DNA of 64,000 bases, taken from the NCBI RefSeq assembly GCF_018614095.1, contig NZ_JAGGOY010000119.1, positions 35,379 through 99,378 on the forward strand, written 5' to 3'. This document shows, one piece after another, positions 51,857 through 59,723 of the stretch. This DNA comes from Streptomyces sp. ISL-87. Its GTDB lineage: Bacteria > Actinomycetota > Actinomycetes > Streptomycetales > Streptomycetaceae. How positions within the stretch are numbered: position 1 is the first letter of the stretch; every line of letters starts with the position of its first letter. The translations under genes and the position numbers were made by a program. Below the pieces are notes generated by a model that worked only from the letters and a program-made list of their open reading frames with translations, did not search any database and was not told the DNA's origin.

Positions 51857-53125
51857 ATGGCAACCGTCAACCAGGCCACGGCCGGCACCCCCTCGAATCC
51901 TTCCGGCGGCTACCGCTCCGTCTTCCGGGTCCGGGAGTTCCGTGCCGTCTTCGCCGCGCACCTGATGTCCGTCCTCGGCGTCGTCGTCGCCGAGATCGCC
52001 CTCACCGTCCTCGTCTACCGACTCACCGGCTCGCCCCTGATGAGCGCCCTCACCTTCGCCCTCGGCTTCCTCCCGTACGCCCTCGGCGGCACCCTGCTCG
52101 CCGGCACCGCCGACCGCCGCCCCGCCCGGCGCGTGCTCGTCGGGTGCGACCTCGTCTGCGCCGTGTGCGCCGCGGCCATGGTGCTGCCGGGCACCCCGGT
52201 CGCGGGGCTCCTCGTACTCCGCTGCGCGATGGCCTTCGTCGCGCCGCTGTTCCAGGGAGCCCGCAGCGCCTCCCTCGCCGATATCCTCGGCTCCGGCGAG
52301 ACCTTCGTCCTCGGCCGCTCGCTGCTGCGCATGGTGGCCCAGAGCGCCCAGCTCATCGGCTTCGGGCTCGGCGGGCTGCTGCTCACCGTCCTCGCACCGC
52401 GCGGGGCGATCGCGCTCACCGCCGCCGGGTTCCTCGGGTCGGCGCTCCTGCTGCGCTTCGGCACCCGGGCCCGCCCCGCCCGTGCGGCGGCCGCCGGCCG
52501 CACCTCCCCGCTCGCGGGCCTGCGGGCCGTCTTCGGCGAGCGCCGGCTGCGGGTGCTCACCCTGCTGTTCTGGCTGCCGCCCGTGTTCCTCGTCGTACCG
52601 GAGGCGCTGCTCGCCCCGTACGCCGACGGCCTCGGGGCCGGGACCGCCGCCCTCGGGCTGCTGATGTGCGCGTTGCCCGTCGGCACCATCGCGGGTGAAC
52701 TGTGGGCCGGCTCCGTCCTCACCGCCCGTACGCGTTCCCGAATAGTGGCCCCGCTCGCCGCCGTCGGCCTGCTGCCGCTGCTCGTCTACGCGGTCCGGCC
52801 GGGCCCGGTCGCCGTACTGGCTGCGTTGCTGCTCGCCGGGCTGGCGCACGCGTACACCCTCGGACTCGACCGGATGTACGTGGACGCCGTCCCCGAGGAG
52901 CTCCGCGGCCGGGCGATGACCCTGCTCAGCACCGGCATGATGACCCTCCAGGGGGCCGGGATGGCGCTGGCCGGTCTGGCCGCCGAATTCCTCGCGGTCC
53001 ACGTGGTCGTCACCGCCGCCGCGGTCCTCGGCACCGGGGTCGTGCTGCTGCTCCTTGCCGAACTCCGCGCCACCGCCCGGCCGCTGCGCGGGCCGAGGAA
53101 TGAGACGGGGCTGGCCATCAAATGA
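51857..53125 (+). CDS. MFS transporter (probable drug exporter)
   Basis: 422 residues, about 12 hydrophobic helices, ATG 51857 with AGGGTG 7 nt upstream. The loop after helix 2 carries GTADRRPARRVLVGCDL, a form of the MFS motif A (GxxaDRxGRR). The pairing with a divergent ArsR-like regulator suggests an inducible efflux pump. Ends with a basic tail. Confidence 0.9.
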   Translation: MATVNQATAGTPSNPSGGYRSVFRVREFRAVFAAHLMSVLGVVVAEIALTVLVYRLTGSPLMSALTFALGFLPYALGGTLLAGTADRRPARRVLVGCDLVCAVCAAAMVLPGTPVAGLLVLRCAMAFVAPLFQGARSASLADILGSGETFVLGRSLLRMVAQSAQLIGFGLGGLLLTVLAPRGAIALTAAGFLGSALLLRFGTRARPARAAAAGRTSPLAGLRAVFGERRLRVLTLLFWLPPVFLVVPEALLAPYADGLGAGTAALGLLMCALPVGTIAGELWAGSVLTARTRSRIVAPLAAVGLLPLLVYAVRPGPVAVLAALLLAGLAHAYTLGLDRMYVDAVPEELRGRAMTLLSTGMMTLQGAGMALAGLAAEFLAVHVVVTAAAVLGTGVVLLLLAELRATARPLRGPRNETGLAIK

Positions 53126-53146
53126 CCTGCCGGTAGGGTCTGATGC

Positions 53147-53656
53147 GTGCCCAAGCCGCTCAGTCTTCCCTTCGATCCCATCGCCCGCGCCGACGAACTG
53201 TGGCAGCAGCGCTGGGGACCGGTGCCCTCGATGGCCGCCATCACCTCGATCATGAGGGCGCACCAGATCCTGCTCGGCGAGGTCGACGCGGTGGTCAAGC
53301 CGTACGGACTGACCTTCGCGCGGTACGAGGCGCTGGTGCTGCTCACCTTCTCGAAGGCCGGCGAGCTGCCGATGTCGAAGATCGGCGAGCGGCTGATGGT
53401 GCACCCGACCTCGGTGACGAACACCGTGGACCGGCTGGTGAGGTCGGGCCTGGTCGACAAGCGGCCCAACCCGAACGACGGTCGCGGAACCCTCGCCTCC
53501 ATCACGGACAAGGGCCGAGAGGTCGTCGAGGCCGCCACGAAGGACCTGATGGAGATCGACTTCGGGCTCGGCGTGTACGACGCCGAGGAGTGCGGCGAGA
53601 TCTTCGCGCTCCTGCGCCCCCTGCGGGTGGCCGCCGCCGACTTCGAGGAGAAGTAG
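53147..53656 (+). CDS. MarR-family transcriptional regulator
   Basis: 169 residues from GTG 53147. Winged-helix core PMSKIGERLMVHPTSVTNTVDRLVRSGLVDKRPNPNDGRGTLASITDKG. TAGGGT ends 7 nt before the GTG; no ribosome site is visible, so the mRNA is probably leaderless. Followed by the DUF3817 gene after 68 bp and by icmA; either could be a target. Confidence 0.92.
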   Translation: MPKPLSLPFDPIARADELWQQRWGPVPSMAAITSIMRAHQILLGEVDAVVKPYGLTFARYEALVLLTFSKAGELPMSKIGERLMVHPTSVTNTVDRLVRSGLVDKRPNPNDGRGTLASITDKGREVVEAATKDLMEIDFGLGVYDAEECGEIFALLRPLRVAAADFEEK

Positions 53657-53724
53657 CCACCGTCACGCTGCCCGTACCCCGCCCCGGTCCAGATCGCGCA
53701 AAACGGGCGGTTAGGCTCGTCGGC

Positions 53725-54054
53725 ATGAAACGAAGCGTGCTGACCCGCTACCGCGTCATGGCCTACGTGACGGCGGTCATGCTGTTGATCCTCTGTGCCT
53801 GCATGGTGGCGAAGTACGGCTTCGACACCGGCGCCGACCTGACCTTCGCGGTCTCGCAGGCCCACGGTGTGATGTTCATGATCTACCTGGTGTTCGCCTT
53901 CGACCTGGGCTCCAAGGCCAAGTGGCCCTTCGGCAAGCTGCTCTGGGTGCTCGTGTCGGGGACGATCCCGCTGGCCGCGTTCTTCGTCGAGCGCAAGGTC
54001 CGCGCCGAGGTCGAGCCGCTGTTCAGCGGCGCTCTGGCCACCGCCAAGGCGTAA
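53725..54054 (+). CDS. DUF3817 family membrane protein
   Basis: 109 residues, three hydrophobic helices (about 12-32, 42-62, 68-88). HGVMFMIYLVFAFDLGSKAKWPFGK shares the SKAKWPF/NKAKWPF motif with the paralogue at 48992. TAGGCT ends 7 nt before ATG 53725, again a leaderless arrangement. A perfect terminator follows. Function unknown. Confidence 0.87.
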   Translation: MKRSVLTRYRVMAYVTAVMLLILCACMVAKYGFDTGADLTFAVSQAHGVMFMIYLVFAFDLGSKAKWPFGKLLWVLVSGTIPLAAFFVERKVRAEVEPLFSGALATAKA

Positions 54055-54062
54055 CCGTTACC

Positions 54063-54087
54063 ACCCCCGGGGTGACTCCCCGGGGGT
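54063..54087 (+). terminator. Terminator before icmA
   Basis: A perfect 10-bp stem, ACCCCCGGGG at 54063-54072 with CCCCGGGGGT at 54078-54087, and a 5-nt loop. It isolates icmA from the upstream genes. Confidence 0.75.
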
Positions 54088-54098
54088 TGCCCATCGAC

Positions 54099-54122
54099 AT
54101 TTACTAGGACGTCCTAGTAAAT
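54099..54122. promoter_or_regulatory. 24-bp perfect palindrome over the predicted icmA -10 region
   Basis: ATTTACTAGGAC (54099-54110) is followed at once by its exact reverse complement (54111-54122). TAAATT at 54118-54123 is a plausible -10 element 6 nt before the icmA ATG, so the palindrome would cover the promoter core. A dimeric repressor binding here would block icmA directly. Candidates in the window are the TetR gene at 55900 and the MarR gene at 53147. Confidence 0.75.
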
Positions 54123-54129
54123 TCGAGTC

Positions 54130-55830
54130 ATGGACGCAGACGCCATCGAGGAAGGCCGCCTTCGCTGGCAGGCCCGCTATGACAAGGCCCGCAAGCGCGA
54201 GGCCGACTTCACCACACTCTCCGGCGATGCCGTCGATCCGGTCTACGGGCCCCGGCCCGGGGACTCGTACGAGGGGTTCGAGCGCATCGGCTGGCCGGGG
54301 GAGTACCCGTACACCCGAGGCCTGCACGCCACCGGCTACCGCGGGCGGACCTGGACCATCCGGCAGTTCGCCGGGTTCGGGAACGCCGAGCAGACCAACG
54401 AGCGCTACAAGATGATCCTGGCCGCCGGCGGCGGCGGGCTCTCCGTGGCCTTCGACATGCCGACCCTCATGGGGCGCGACTCCGACGACCCGCGCGCCCT
54501 CGGCGAGGTCGGGCACTGCGGGGTCGCCATAGACTCCGCCGCCGACATGGAGATCCTGTTCAAGGACATCCCGCTCGGTGACGTGACCACCTCGATGACG
54601 ATCTCGGGCCCCGCCGTGCCCGCCTTCTGCATGTACCTGGTCGCCGCCGAGCGGCAGGGCGTGGACCCGGCCGTCCTCAACGGCACGCTCCAGACCGACA
54701 TCTTCAAGGAGTACATCGCCCAGAAGGAGTGGCTCTTCGAACCCGAGCCGCACCTGCGCCTCATCGGCGACCTCATGGAGTACTGCGCCACCGGCATCCC
54801 GGCGTACAAGCCGCTGTCGGTCTCCGGCTACCACATCCGCGAGGCCGGGGCGACGGCCGCGCAGGAGCTCGCGTACACCCTGGCGGACGGCTTCGGCTAC
54901 GTGGAGCTGGGCCTCTCGCGCGGCATGGACGTCGACGTCTTCGCGCCCGGGCTCTCCTTCTTCTTCGACGCGCACCTCGACTTCTTCGAGGAGATCGCCA
55001 AGTTCCGCGCCGCCCGCCGGATCTGGGCGCGCTGGATGAAGGAGGTGTACGGGGCGAAGAGCGACAAGTCGATGTGGCTGCGCTTCCACACCCAGACCGC
55101 CGGCGTCTCGCTGACCGCCCAGCAGCCGTACAACAACGTCGTACGCACCGCCGTGGAGGCCCTCGCGGCCGTCCTCGGCGGCACGAACTCGCTGCACACC
55201 AACGCCCTCGACGAGACCCTCGCGCTGCCGAGCGAGCAGGCGGCGGAGATCGCCCTGCGTACGCAGCAGGTGCTGATGGAGGAGACCGGGGTGGCCAATG
55301 TGGCCGACCCGCTGGGCGGTTCGTGGTTCGTCGAGCAGCTCACCGACCGCATCGAGGCCGAAGCCGAGAAGATCTTCGACCAGATCAAGGAGCGTGGGCT
55401 GCGCGCCCACCCGGACGGGCAGCACCCGATCGGGCCGATCACCTCGGGCATCCTGCGCGGCATCGAGGACGGCTGGTTCACCGGGGAGATCGCCGAGTCG
55501 GCCTTCACGTACCAGCGGTCGCTGGAGAAGGGCGACAAGCGGGTCGTCGGCGTCAACGTCCACCACGGCTCGGTCACCGGGGACCTGGAGATCCTCCGGG
55601 TCAGCCACGAGGTGGAGCGCGTACAGGTGCAGGAGCTGGCGGCGCGGAAGGGGCGGCGGGACGACGCGAAGGTCGCCGGGGCCCTGGCCGCCATGCTGGA
55701 TGCCGCCCGGGACGGGTCGAACATGATCCCGGCGATGCTGGACGCCGTACGCGCCGAGGCCACGCTGGGCGAGATCTGCAACGCCCTGCGGGACGAGTGG
55801 GGCACGTACACGGAGCCGCCGGGATTCTAG
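54130..55830 (+). CDS. icmA: Isobutyryl-CoA mutase large subunit
   Basis: Adenosylcobalamin-dependent mutase that interconverts isobutyryl-CoA and n-butyryl-CoA. 566 residues, the exact length known for IcmA, and without the B12-binding domain, which is supplied by the small IcmB subunit (not in the window). Substrate-specificity residues fit IcmA rather than methylmalonyl-CoA mutase: Phe80 in WTIRQFAGFG (Tyr89 in MCM) and Gln198 in EYIAQKEW (Arg207 in MCM). ATG 54130 has no ribosome site; the mRNA may be leaderless. It joins valine catabolism and fatty acid metabolism to butyryl/methylmalonyl precursors. Confidence 0.93.
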   Translation: MDADAIEEGRLRWQARYDKARKREADFTTLSGDAVDPVYGPRPGDSYEGFERIGWPGEYPYTRGLHATGYRGRTWTIRQFAGFGNAEQTNERYKMILAAGGGGLSVAFDMPTLMGRDSDDPRALGEVGHCGVAIDSAADMEILFKDIPLGDVTTSMTISGPAVPAFCMYLVAAERQGVDPAVLNGTLQTDIFKEYIAQKEWLFEPEPHLRLIGDLMEYCATGIPAYKPLSVSGYHIREAGATAAQELAYTLADGFGYVELGLSRGMDVDVFAPGLSFFFDAHLDFFEEIAKFRAARRIWARWMKEVYGAKSDKSMWLRFHTQTAGVSLTAQQPYNNVVRTAVEALAAVLGGTNSLHTNALDETLALPSEQAAEIALRTQQVLMEETGVANVADPLGGSWFVEQLTDRIEAEAEKIFDQIKERGLRAHPDGQHPIGPITSGILRGIEDGWFTGEIAESAFTYQRSLEKGDKRVVGVNVHHGSVTGDLEILRVSHEVERVQVQELAARKGRRDDAKVAGALAAMLDAARDGSNMIPAMLDAVRAEATLGEICNALRDEWGTYTEPPGF

Positions 55831-55840
55831 CCACCCGGGG

Positions 55841-55884
55841 GGGCGGGGAGAGAGGCTGCCGTTGCGCGGAGCCTCTCCCCGCCC
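55841..55884. terminator. Bidirectional terminator between icmA and the tetR gene
   Basis: GGGCGGGGAGAGAGGCT at 55841-55857 with AGCCTCTCCCCGCCC at 55870-55884, 15 pairs with a 2-nt bulge, 12-nt loop, in a convergent intergenic space. Confidence 0.7.
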
Positions 55885-55899
55885 TTCACCGTTGCCGCC

Positions 55900-56538
55900 T
55901 CAAACGCCGGCCGGGCCCTTGAGGCCGTGTATCAGGAGGGTGGTGAAGGTGGCCACCCACAGCTCGTCCACGGGTTCCGAGCTGACCAGCGCGCGATGGA
56001 CCACCGTGCCCGCGATGACGTCGAAGATCAGGTCCGTGGTGTGGCCGGCCAGGGACTCGTCCTCCTCGTACGGGAGTTCACCCCGCGCCTGCGCCCGCTC
56101 GCGACCCAGTACGACGAGACGTTTCTGCCGGTCCACGATCGCCGACCGGATCCGGTCGCGCAGCGCCTCGTCCCGCGTGGACTCGGCCACCACCGCCATC
56201 AGGGCCGTCCGGGCCTCCGGGCGCCGCAGCAGATCCGCGAACTGCAGGACCACGTACTCGATGTCCGATTCGAGAGAACCCCGGTCGGGGAGTTCGAGGG
56301 CGTCGAAGAGCTCCGCGACCGCGTCCACGACCAGCTCGTTCTTGCCCGCCCAGCGCCGGTAGAGGGTGGTCTTCGCGACCCCCGCCCGGGCCGAGACGTC
56401 GCTCATCGTCAGCTTCGACCAGCCCAGCTCGACCAGCGCGTCCCGCGTCGCGGCGAGGATCGCCGCGTCCGCAGCGGCGCTGCGGGGGCGGCCTGTGCGG
56501 CCGGTCGGGGGGCCGATGCCTGGGCTGGGGTTGCGCAT
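55900..56538 (-). CDS. TetR-family transcriptional regulator
   Basis: 212 residues from ATG 56538. The N-terminal helix-turn-helix reads LTMSDVSARAGVAKTTLYRRWAGKNELVVDAV; the C-terminal ligand domain is of the common TetR_C type. TATGGT ends 7 nt before this ATG, suggesting a leaderless mRNA; ATG 56550 would be an alternative. A 23-bp inverted repeat 90 bp upstream is a probable operator. The ligand is unknown; the neighbour icmA makes an acyl-CoA possible. Confidence 0.92.
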   Translation of the reverse strand: MRNPSPGIGPPTGRTGRPRSAAADAAILAATRDALVELGWSKLTMSDVSARAGVAKTTLYRRWAGKNELVVDAVAELFDALELPDRGSLESDIEYVVLQFADLLRRPEARTALMAVVAESTRDEALRDRIRSAIVDRQKRLVVLGRERAQARGELPYEEDESLAGHTTDLIFDVIAGTVVHRALVSSEPVDELWVATFTTLLIHGLKGPAGV

Positions 56539-56624
56539 GGCGGTGACCATACCCGCCGGTAGCGGAACCACCGGACCCCGAATCGCTGTGGTTGAGATCA
56601 CTGGGCGCGGATGGCCGCAGGGAG

Positions 56625-56647
56625 TTACGCTACGGGTCGTAGCGTAA
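56625..56647. promoter_or_regulatory. TetR-type operator candidate
   Basis: TTACGCTAC (56625-56633), GGGTC spacer, GTAGCGTAA (56639-56647): a perfect 9-bp inverted repeat of a size typical for TetR dimers, in the divergent region between the TetR gene and the thioredoxin gene. Confidence 0.65.
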
Positions 56648-56791
56648 GAGCGACAACCACGCGAAGCTACAGGCGCCAGGTGGGGACCCGGCGCCGCACC
56701 GCATCACCGCAGACCGCATAACCGCAGCACCACATCGGCGAATTCACGCGATCTTTTTCGCAGGCGCGCGCACACGGGGGAGGATGTACGC

Positions 56792-57793
56792 ATGCAGCCC
56801 AGAAACATGTCCATGAGCGGCGTCGTCGACCTCGCCGCGGTGAAGGCGGCCGGCGAAGCCAAGGCGAAGGCCGAGCAGGTGCGAGCCGAATCGGCCCGGC
56901 GGGGTGGCGCCGACGCGGGCGCCGCGCACCCCGGCGCCGTGCCGCCGTCCGCGCTCGTCATCGACGTAGACGAGGCCGGCTTCGAGCGCGATGTCATCCA
57001 GCTCTCCAACGAGGTCCCGGTCGTCCTCGACTTCTGGGCCGAGTGGTGCGAGCCGTGCAAGCAGCTCAGCCCGCTGCTGGAGCGGCTCACCTTCGAGGCG
57101 AACGGCCGCCTCGTCCTGGCGAAGATCGACGTCGACGCCAACCAGATGCTGATGCAGCAGTTCGGGATCCAGGGCATTCCCGCCGTCTTCGCCGTGGTCG
57201 CCGGCCAGGTGGTGCCGCTGTTCCAGGGCGTGGCGCCCGAACAGCAGATCCGCGAGACCCTCGCCCAGCTGGTCCAGCTCGGCGAGGAGCGCTTCGGCCT
57301 CCTCGGCATCCAGGTCGACCCGGACGCCGAAGTCGCCCCCGCCCCGGCGGCGGGCACGGCCGCCGAGCCGGTCGGCCCGTACGACGCGCTGCTGGCGGCG
57401 GCGGTCGAGGCGCTGGACGCCGGTGACCTCGGCGGCGCGGTTCAGGCGTACAAGAACGTACTGGCGGACGACCCGGCGAACATCGAGGCCAAGCTGGGCC
57501 TGGCCCAGGCCGAGCTGCTCTCCCGGGTGCAGCACATGAACCCGCAGGCGGTGCGCGAGGCGGCCGCCGCGAACCCGGGCGACCCGCAGGCGCAGATCGC
57601 CGCGGCCGACCTGGACCTGGTCGGCGGTCATGTGGAGGACGCCTTCGGGCGCCTGGTGGACACCGTTCGAGTGACGTTCGGTGAGGACCGCGACGTGGTA
57701 CGGGTGCGGCTGCTGGAGCTGTTCGAGGTCATCGGGGCGGACGACCCCCGGGTGACGGCGGCGCGCACGGCGCTCGCGCGGGTGCTGTTCTAG
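56792..57793 (+). CDS. YbbN-like co-chaperone: thioredoxin domain plus TPR repeats
   Basis: 333 residues. The thioredoxin domain (about 55-165) has a full redox motif WCEPC (Cys86, Cys89) and the cis-Pro GIPAVFAV. A Pro/Ala linker is followed by tetratricopeptide repeats (about 200-330, ALDAGDLGGAVQAYKNVLADDPANIEAKLGLA in outline), the architecture of E. coli CnoX/YbbN, where the domain helps protect proteins from chlorine stress and passes them to chaperones. Ribosome site GGGGGAGG. Divergent from the TetR gene. Confidence 0.92.
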   Translation: MQPRNMSMSGVVDLAAVKAAGEAKAKAEQVRAESARRGGADAGAAHPGAVPPSALVIDVDEAGFERDVIQLSNEVPVVLDFWAEWCEPCKQLSPLLERLTFEANGRLVLAKIDVDANQMLMQQFGIQGIPAVFAVVAGQVVPLFQGVAPEQQIRETLAQLVQLGEERFGLLGIQVDPDAEVAPAPAAGTAAEPVGPYDALLAAAVEALDAGDLGGAVQAYKNVLADDPANIEAKLGLAQAELLSRVQHMNPQAVREAAAANPGDPQAQIAAADLDLVGGHVEDAFGRLVDTVRVTFGEDRDVVRVRLLELFEVIGADDPRVTAARTALARVLF

Positions 57794-57860
57794 GACGCCG
57801 CCCGGGCGTGTCCCGGGTCCGCGCGGAGCACCGACGATTTATTGACACGTAGAGGAACAA

Positions 57861-57896
57861 CGGCCGCACTTTGCCAAAGCTTGGCAATTGCGGCCG
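57861..57896. terminator. Two-level hairpin after the YbbN-like gene
   Basis: Outer arms CGGCCGCA (57861-57868) and TGCGGCCG (57889-57896); inner arms TTGCCAA (57871-57877) and TTGGCAA (57881-57887). It forms a strong 36-nt hairpin. It is probably the terminator of the YbbN-like gene, though the AT-containing inner palindrome is also operator-like. A TTGACA sits at 57842-57847 with a poor -10. Confidence 0.55.
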
Positions 57897-57899
57897 CTG

Positions 57900-57912
57900 T
57901 TACTCGCAGTAA
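57900..57912. promoter_or_regulatory. Small palindrome TTACT-N3-AGTAA
   Basis: TTACT (57900-57904), CGC, AGTAA (57908-57912). It shares the TTAC...GTAA pattern with the palindrome at 58026-58043 in the same intergenic region, so both may be sites of one regulator. Confidence 0.35.
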
Positions 57913-58025
57913 GTGGAACCCCGTGAACTGTCCGGAGTATTCCTGAATCCACCGGTCTGTCGTGGCCCTTGGTGACACCCTGTGTCGCTGCCCGACGGCG
58001 CTGGGTCGAACCCCGGTTATCTGGC

Positions 58026-58043
58026 CGTTACCCGCCAGTAACG
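58026..58043. promoter_or_regulatory. Palindrome CGTTAC-N6-GTAACG upstream of the DUF6230 operon
   Basis: Perfect 6-bp arms around CCGCCA. The 18-bp size fits a TetR-type operator. It lies about 350 bp before the DUF6230 start, a likely promoter zone, but no convincing -35/-10 pair was found nearby. Confidence 0.45.
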
Positions 58044-58391
58044 ACCCCCCTTGTGCCCCGGCCTGGAATGGACCACGATCGGCGACGCTCGGTCCTTCCC
58101 GCAGAGCCGCTCATCCGGAGCCGCGGCGAAGGGTCCCCACCGAGTCGGCCGGTGGCAGTGGCACCGGCCGTAGGACAGGGGGGTCTTCGCCACACCGGCG
58201 GAGCCTGTCCTCCTGGTTGCGCGAACGCGTGACCCAGTGGTTGTCGCTCGGGGGTGATCGCCGGTGTATCGGACGCGGCTTGGCGCCGCGGCCCGGCCGC
58301 CTGCGCTCCTTCCCGAGGACGTAGCACTTCTCCCATCCCAGGACGGGCACGGCCCGGACCGGAGATGTACGTCCGAGAAGGAGGAACGAAA
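58044..58391 (+). other. Structured non-coding leader of the DUF6230 operon
   Basis: Nearly 350 bp without a believable gene. It contains a perfect 9-bp hairpin, CGGCCGGTG (58146-58154) with CACCGGCCG (58162-58170), and then GGACAGG and CCTGTCC as a longer-range pair (about 58173-58179 with 58207-58213). The region ends with the strong ribosome site GAAGGAGGAA. If transcribed it would be a long structured leader; it does not match a riboswitch I know. Confidence 0.4.
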
Positions 58392-59045
58392 ATGAGTTCT
58401 CAGGTTCGTGGTGGGACCAGATGGAAGCGCTTCGCGCTCGTCATGGTCCCGAGCATCGCGGCCACGGCCGCGGTCGGTGTGGGTCTGGCGCAGGGTGCCC
58501 TCGCGGCGTCCTTCAGCGTCTCCGGCCAGGACTTCAAGGTCTCGGCCGACAAGCTCGACGGTGACGACCTCATCCAGTACGGCAGCATCGCCAAGGGCAA
58601 GGGCCTCGACGGCAAGGATGCTGCGCACCCGGTCACCATCTCCGGGTTCCGCCACGCGGAAATCACCAACATGTGCCAGTCGCTGGTCACGCCGATTCCG
58701 GGCCTCGGCAACATCACGATGAGGCTGCAGACCGGCGACAAGGGCAAGCCGGCGATTGCGGAGAACATCTACCTGGATGTCGCCGAGCTCGACACCGACG
58801 CCACGTTCACCGACCTCGACATCGGTGTCGCGGTGGGCGCCGCGGGCGGCACTAAGGAACACCCCACCACGCCGCAGGCCGGCACGGTGGCGAACGGCGC
58901 CCTGTTCGCCCAGCGCGCCAAGAAGGCCGTGCTGACGGACGTGCGCCAGAAGGCGTGGGCGACGACGGCGGGTACTTTCACACTGCCCGACCTCAAGCTG
59001 CGTCTGCTGAGCGGCGACCAGCCGTGCTACCAGGACGAGAAGTAA
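58392..59045 (+). CDS. DUF6230 family exported protein
   Basis: 217 residues from ATG 58392. A basic start (GGTRWKRF) and one hydrophobic segment (about 15-38) form a signal peptide or anchor; the rest is a beta-rich extracellular domain with two Cys (about 94 and 213). It ends TTAGTFTLPDLKLRLLSG. Streptomyces homologues were once labelled cholesterol esterase, but no Ser-hydrolase motif (GxSxG) or other catalytic site is visible, so I do not support that name. First gene of a three-gene cassette. Confidence 0.82.
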   Translation: MSSQVRGGTRWKRFALVMVPSIAATAAVGVGLAQGALAASFSVSGQDFKVSADKLDGDDLIQYGSIAKGKGLDGKDAAHPVTISGFRHAEITNMCQSLVTPIPGLGNITMRLQTGDKGKPAIAENIYLDVAELDTDATFTDLDIGVAVGAAGGTKEHPTTPQAGTVANGALFAQRAKKAVLTDVRQKAWATTAGTFTLPDLKLRLLSGDQPCYQDEK

Positions 59046-59159
59046 TCAGTCCCGGTGCGTGACCGGAAGGGCGGTCGGCGTCGGCAGCTGTCGTCGCCGA
59101 CCGCCCGCCCGGGCTCCACAGAGTTCTCCGTACCACCCGTTTCCAGGGAGCTGTTGTCC

Positions 59160-59723
59160 ATGAACCCCCAGGCCCCGGTTTACGTTCGCGGCGACGACGA
59201 CGCTTGGCTCACCGTCGTGTACTACCACTTCTATGCCTGGCGCGGTCGCCGTCCCTTCTGGGCAGGGCTGTTCACGCTCCTCAGCGGCGTCCCGATCGCG
59301 TACTTCCCGTACGCGGATCTCCGGCTGGGCAACATCACCCTCGCGATGGCGACAACGGCCGGCTCCGGCTCGCTGATCATCGGCGTCCTGCTGATCACGT
59401 TGGGTCTGGCCCTCTGGTTCCAGCAGGGCATCCGGGTCTTCGCGGGAGTCGCCTCGATCCTGCTGGCCCTGGTGTCGCTGCCGGTGTCCAATCTCGGCGG
59501 CTTCTTCATCGGCTTCACCCTGGCGATGGTCGGCGGCGGCCTCGCCCTGGCGTGGGTCCCGGGCAGTCCGGCGGAGGAGGCCGACGCTCCGGCCGTGGAC
59601 CTGGGCAAGGCCGAGGCGATGGCGGGCGGCCCCCACGGCGTCCCGGCCCCGCGCGATACGGAAACGGCATACGCGAGCGAGACGACTGCCCACGCCGATG
59701 GCGGGAGGAACAGTGCGGGGTGA
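59160..59723 (+). CDS. DUF6114 family membrane protein
   Basis: 187 residues from ATG 59160 with AGGGAG about 9 nt upstream. After WRGRRPFWAGLFTLLSGVPIAYFP four hydrophobic helices follow (about 34-52, 60-82, 86-104 and 110-130), then a hydrophilic 55-residue tail. The small four-helix layout suggests a membrane scaffold or transporter partner. It is regularly found next to DUF6230 genes. Function unknown. Confidence 0.82.
   Translation: MNPQAPVYVRGDDDAWLTVVYYHFYAWRGRRPFWAGLFTLLSGVPIAYFPYADLRLGNITLAMATTAGSGSLIIGVLLITLGLALWFQQGIRVFAGVASILLALVSLPVSNLGGFFIGFTLAMVGGGLALAWVPGSPAEEADAPAVDLGKAEAMAGGPHGVPAPRDTETAYASETTAHADGGRNSAG

Noticed and set aside
58044..58391. ydaO-type (c-di-AMP) riboswitch before the DUF6230 gene
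   Set aside because: GC-rich helices and a GGAG element are present, but the conserved core blocks of that riboswitch class could not be found.
58392..59045. Label 'cholesterol esterase' for the DUF6230 protein
   Set aside because: No GxSxG or other esterase motif is visible; the name seems to be an old transferred annotation.
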